A stretch of 64,000 bases of DNA from Mya arenaria (Eukaryota; Mollusca; Bivalvia; Myida; Myidae): contig NC_069129.1 of NCBI RefSeq assembly GCF_026914265.1, positions 12,182,269 to 12,246,268 on the forward strand, read 5' to 3'. The notes beneath the pieces were generated by a model. The model was not told where the DNA came from and did not search any database. It saw only the letters and a list, made by a program, of their open reading frames with translations. The translations under genes and the position numbers were made by a program. Positions 60,135-64,000 of this stretch are shown here, one piece after another (the first letter of the stretch is position 1; the number at the start of each line of letters is the position of its first letter).

Positions 60135-60915
60135 AGACCGATACGCAAATACAAACACTAGTTCAACATTTTTATTTGAGCCAATAAAAAAATAAGGGGC
60201 GGTGAAACAAGAGGGGTCGGGCGGGTGTGAAAATCCAACAATGAATTTACAGTCGCCTACTATAACTGGGATTCGCTTAAACCTACGGCCTTGTTGTGTG
60301 AAAGGCACACCGTATAATCTCGACCCTTTAAATATGCTGTTGTTTGTTTTTGTGGAATACATACAATTTTATTACAGTATTCATTTATTTTTAAACAAAC
60401 AGTGACAACAATCATTACAGTTGAAGAATACAAGTGAATAGGAGGACACGTTAAGCATAGAATAACCTATTCCGATGTTGTTGTTTTTTCTACAGAATAA
60501 ATGGAATCGTGGAATGTTTAAAAAAGTCGTTGAATCAGGACTATTTAGCATCGAATGCCTACTCACTTCATAAATCATCTGTCTAATGTATAACAGCAGA
60601 AACTATAATTATTTAATATAATTATTAGGTATTTTCGCACTACGATAGTCGTCATTGAAGAACGTATGTATAGTTTTATAAATAATACAAGAAAGGACGA
60701 GTGTGAGAAGATAAGAAATATACAATCTTGAAATTTAAAGGACATCTTTTTTTAACGATTCCTTTTTCACCTAACACTTGGCAACCATTCAGCAACTCAA
60801 AACAGAAGTAGATCTATGCTTCTATGTATAATTTTATATATCAACCCGAGTTATTATAACATTATTAAACATATATGCACACACAATTCATTGTTACATA
60901 AAGGACATGAAATTC
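60135..60915. other. No gene recognised; 3' flank of RING gene
   Basis: Only short frames. The segment probably holds the 3' UTR of the gene at 60916, but no clear AATAAA was found close to the stop. Confidence 0.4.
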
Positions 60916-61758
60916 TTAGACGGTTGATATCTTCCCTTGTATCGTATTTGATCGTTTGAGCTGCGATCCCCTTGTAACCTTCTCACTGCCGGCGGAAGTT
61001 CCCACAGACTTGCGCAGTAGTTCCATGAGCTCGCGTTTCTCAAGTTCGAGGCTCTCGATTTCCTGTCGTCTGCTTAGCTCCATATCCATAAGAAACTTGA
61101 TGTTTTGAGATAGGCGCGAATTTTCAAGAACTAAAGCGTCTATCTGACTCTGAAGCGTTGACTCTTTTTGGATCATGTGATTTCTCTGCATGTCAAGACG
61201 AAGTTCAAGTTCGTTTTTCTGTTCTTCATGTTTACACGTAAGCTCGGAGCGTAACACTTCAAGTGACGTGCGCAATTCTTGGATACAATTATGATCCGCT
61301 TCCGCCGGTCGCGTGATCAGCAGGCCGCATCCGTTTGGACATTCCTTCCGGCTATATTCACAACACCTGACGTGATCGTCGACCACACGACGTGCCGCGA
61401 AAAACGTGCACCTCTCGTTCGGACATTTCAGCCGCTCAAAAGTACATGTGCTCTCGTGCGACTGCATAAACTCCAGCACGCCGTCGTGCTCACAACCGTA
61501 AGCCCGATTTCGGCAACGGAGCTGTAATCTGTTCAAGTCATTGCGCATGTACCTGAAGAGAGGGCGGAGTGACGATATACTAAGCGGGCGTCGGTCCTCG
61601 GGACACGTGGTTTCATGCACGAGCCACGCTTCTATGCACGAGCGGCAGTACGCGTGCTCGCACGGGGCCTGCACGGGGTCCTCGAGCACATCGCGGCAGA
61701 TGCAGCACGTGAGTGCGTCATTGACGGGTGAAAGAAACCGATCTGTGTCAAAGCCCAT
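60916..61758 (-). CDS. RNF41/NRDP1-like RING E3 ubiquitin ligase
   Basis: A 280-residue protein starting MGFDTDRF, as RNF41 starts MGYDVTRF. The RING has Cys18, Cys21, Cys33, His35, Cys38, Cys41, Cys52 and Asp55, the C3HC3D form of RNF41, followed by LRPLFRYMRNDLNRLQLRC. Three zinc-finger-like units follow: Cys82, Cys89, His101, Cys105; Cys112, Cys117, His129, Cys132 or 133; Cys140, Cys144, His156, Cys158. Residues about 160-250 form a coiled coil rich in Glu and Leu. RNF41 is about 317 residues and ends in a USP8-binding domain; that is missing here and replaced by a short basic Ser/Thr tail, so substrates probably differ. Expected role: transfer of ubiquitin to target proteins in the cytosol. 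Single coding exon; a possible acceptor (CTGCTAACCAG) lies just upstream of the ATG. RNF151-type relatives are the alternative assignment. Confidence 0.9.
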   Translation of the reverse strand: MGFDTDRFLSPVNDALTCCICRDVLEDPVQAPCEHAYCRSCIEAWLVHETTCPEDRRPLSISSLRPLFRYMRNDLNRLQLRCRNRAYGCEHDGVLEFMQSHESTCTFERLKCPNERCTFFAARRVVDDHVRCCEYSRKECPNGCGLLITRPAEADHNCIQELRTSLEVLRSELTCKHEEQKNELELRLDMQRNHMIQKESTLQSQIDALVLENSRLSQNIKFLMDMELSRRQEIESLELEKRELMELLRKSVGTSAGSEKVTRGSQLKRSNTIQGKISTV

Positions 61759-61945
61759 ACCGATATCTGGTTAGCAGAAATTGTACAAGTTTCTGAAATA
61801 CGAAGTTTACCACGGTTATGACTAAAGAATATATCTGAATTCACATCATTCCTGACTAGCACAGATGTTTGGAAACGTTTTGTTTTTAGTTTTTACTGCT
61901 TTCATACTACAACTGTCACCGGCTCGTTTTATTATTGAAACATCG

Positions 61946-61953
61946 TGACGTCA
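61946..61953. promoter_or_regulatory. CRE site upstream of RING gene
   Basis: A perfect TGACGTCA 188 bp upstream of the ATG of the RNF41-like gene, at a distance typical of CREB/ATF promoter sites. Confidence 0.45.
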
Positions 61954-61959
61954 ACATTA

Positions 61960-64000
61960 GCATATCTTCAGTGTCTTTATTTCTTAAATGTTCATTTAAA
62001 ATTAACTGTTGGTAACTGTTTACTTAAAATTAAAACATCCATAGGATTCCATTCTCTTGAAACGAAATTTAGTCACAAAGTAGGAACAAAATATCGCGCA
62101 GGTTTAAATGTAATTTGCGCATTTAGGCTTTACCATGGAATTCCGAAGATCCCGACACTGGGTGTTAATTGCTTGTATGTACATTTAGTTTAGGCTATAA
62201 TATCATATTTGCAAATGCAAATATTTGTTGTAAGTGTTTATTTGTCCATACACTCGAGATATTCTACATAAAGTAAATACAATTAAACATCCATCTTGCT
62301 CAATAAAGCCGATATTCAAATGAAATTCAAAAGGCGTATTGCTTACTAGCAAAAACGAAATTGTAATATCTTTTTAATGTATATCATATTAAGAATTAAT
62401 TGAACGAAATTCGAATCCAATCTCAAAAGTTTTTATTGCTTTTGAATAATTGAAAATCTGTGTTTGAACAGCATTATTGGGATGAAACATTTCGAAAAAT
62501 GAACAATGACTATCAATATGATATCTGTGGGTAGCATTACATCCATATAAATGCATCAAGTACGTGGTCTGCGTTTTAATCTCCCACTCCCATCACATCA
62601 CAAGTCTTCCAAACTTAAAAGTAAAAAAATAGGTTTATTACTACTGCGTTTTGATTCGATTTCATGGATTTTTTATTCATATTTAAAGGGGGCTAGCCGA
62701 GTGGAATCAAAATACACGGGATTCGGGATCAAAACGCCGTACTAACGGCCCTTTAACTATATACATAACTTGTTTAATTCATCTAAAAAGAAATGGTTTT
62801 ATAATAAATGTGATTTTTAAGACGCACTTTTTTGTTTTATGGCGTTTGCATTTTATCTTTTGTTTTTTTTCCAGTGGATTTATGATGGGTACATAATAAA
62901 TAGTATATAATGTGTTCATACAAGTTACAATATTCCTCAAACAGGAGCTCCTTGTTCAAATGCCGATGCTTATATCAAAACTGGTGATTGGGTTAGGCAA
63001 GAGGTTATCTAAATAATTTCTTGATTCAAGAAAACAGCGTCTTCGAGTATGCATAACAAAATCATAGTTTTCATAAAACACCGATGCGTTCACTTAACGC
63101 TAACAGTCATTACTGTTAGTAACTGTTTTGATGTGTATATTTGAGGGGTATGTTTTTTTCTCATTGATCGAGGTGTATAGCTCCACAAATAGTTGACGCA
63201 GAGTTGTGGGACTTGATAGTCGACACAGCTGAACACAAACAACGACGACGACAACGACGCCAGGGCTCTGCCATTACTTAAGACTGCTTTCATTGCAAAC
63301 CCAACACACAAAAACAATGCCAAGAAAGAATAAATATGCCATAAAGTAGAAAAAATATCTCACCCACCGAATCAATCCATCCCACATTGAGTATTTATCC
63401 GCCGAAAATCAACTATCACTGATTCAAGATATACGCATTATGACCTAAATAATAAGTCGATTATGACCCACCAGAGTTGGTTCCATGCCAGGCTTAGGAA
63501 CGTTTGAAACAAAGGGATATTGCCTACAGTTTTGTTTAATTTCAATATTATGAAATAGCATATTGTTAAGTTTGACAAGTGCTTTCGTTAGGTAGCATAA
63601 AAGGAATGAAAGTACCGGGTGCGATATGTCGTCTGCCAACGGACAGTCAGACTATTGATCAATGAATCCTTTTATGAAGGATTTTGCGTACTAATAAATC
63701 TTAATTGTACTTCATACCGCCGAGATTAAACCTACTAAATCGGTCATTATGGCCAATGCGACTTAAGAGAACGATCATCCGTATTAATCATGAACCACAG
63801 TGGCTTGATGACAAAGTATTACAGTATAGGGTATTTTTGAATTTTGTCAAATCCCATTTTATGTTTATGGCAATGTATTATATTGATGATATACATGTTC
63901 AAGTATGTATAAAATATCATTTTGGCTAATTGAAATTATTTATTGTGACTTTAATGAGCCTTGTCATCAACCAACTGTGTTATGAACCGGACTCCATTTC
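61960..64000. other. No gene recognised
   Basis: AT-rich intergenic DNA. Apart from the MITE at 62639-62756 I see short frames only, none with family features. Confidence 0.45.
62639..62756. mobile_element. MITE with ACTGCGTTTTGAT ends
   Basis: The left CTACTGCGTTTTGATTCGAT is mirrored by GGGATCAAAACGCCGTACTA on the right. Same family as 15756-15902 but shorter. Confidence 0.55.

Noticed and set aside
61279-61774. Plus-strand frames opposite the RING gene
   Set aside because: Antisense shadows of the RNF41-like coding region.

Overview
The window looks like nuclear DNA from a bivalve mollusc. It is AT-rich and intron- and repeat-laden, and it carries repeat types typical of bivalves: palindromic MITEs, monomers containing GACCTTTGACC, tRNA-derived SINEs and 3' ends of bivalve-type LINEs. 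Bivalve assignment is inference; no species can be named. There are few protein genes: four paralogous caspase-fold genes, one RING E3 ligase gene and one transposase. No virus-derived element was recognised.

Layout, left half (1-33 kb): no host coding gene could be supported. The DNA is made of old duplicated blocks. Block A (about 715-7440) matches about 27325-29420, block B (about 7440-14935) matches about 20130-25860, and block C (about 14960-18330) matches about 29420-33150. The first series runs A-B-C and the second B-A-C, so the blocks were shuffled. A 4.7-kb long-terminal-inverted-repeat element (1700-6375) with an internal 84-bp minisatellite interrupts block A, and the uninterrupted paralogue at 28.3 kb shows the empty site. 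A Tc1-like transposon with an open transposase frame sits in a (TA)n tract of the second B copy, again with an unoccupied paralogue. A cluster of three perfect TGACGTCA sites at 18.4 kb is a candidate promoter.

Layout, right half (35-60 kb): four minus-strand genes of about 300 codons (35418-36353, 41964-42866, 48349-49254, 57062-57967) form a tandem array. Each encodes a p20-p10 caspase domain without CARD or DED. In every copy the catalytic His is replaced by Tyr and the catalytic Cys by Asp. Each coding exon is preceded by a conserved 3' splice site, an intron of 1.1-2.5 kb, a non-coding leader exon ending in GTAAGTT, and a conserved upstream block with a TATA-like sequence (degraded in the fourth copy). 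The third copy carries an in-frame TGA and is probably a pseudogene; the other three are open. The array is the main candidate for an undescribed system: a family of caspase pseudoenzymes that lost catalysis before it duplicated and then kept its reading frame. By analogy with c-FLIP-L, decoy or scaffold roles in cell death or immune signalling are possible, but this is inference.

Right end (60-64 kb): a single-exon RNF41/NRDP1-like E3 ligase gene (60916-61758, minus) with a C3HC3D RING, three zinc-finger-like repeats and a coiled coil. It lacks the C-terminal USP8-binding domain of RNF41. A perfect TGACGTCA lies about 190 bp upstream. The remaining DNA holds MITEs or nothing recognisable. 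Comparison of the duplicated units gives pre-insertion sites for several transposons, so the array also records relative insertion times.
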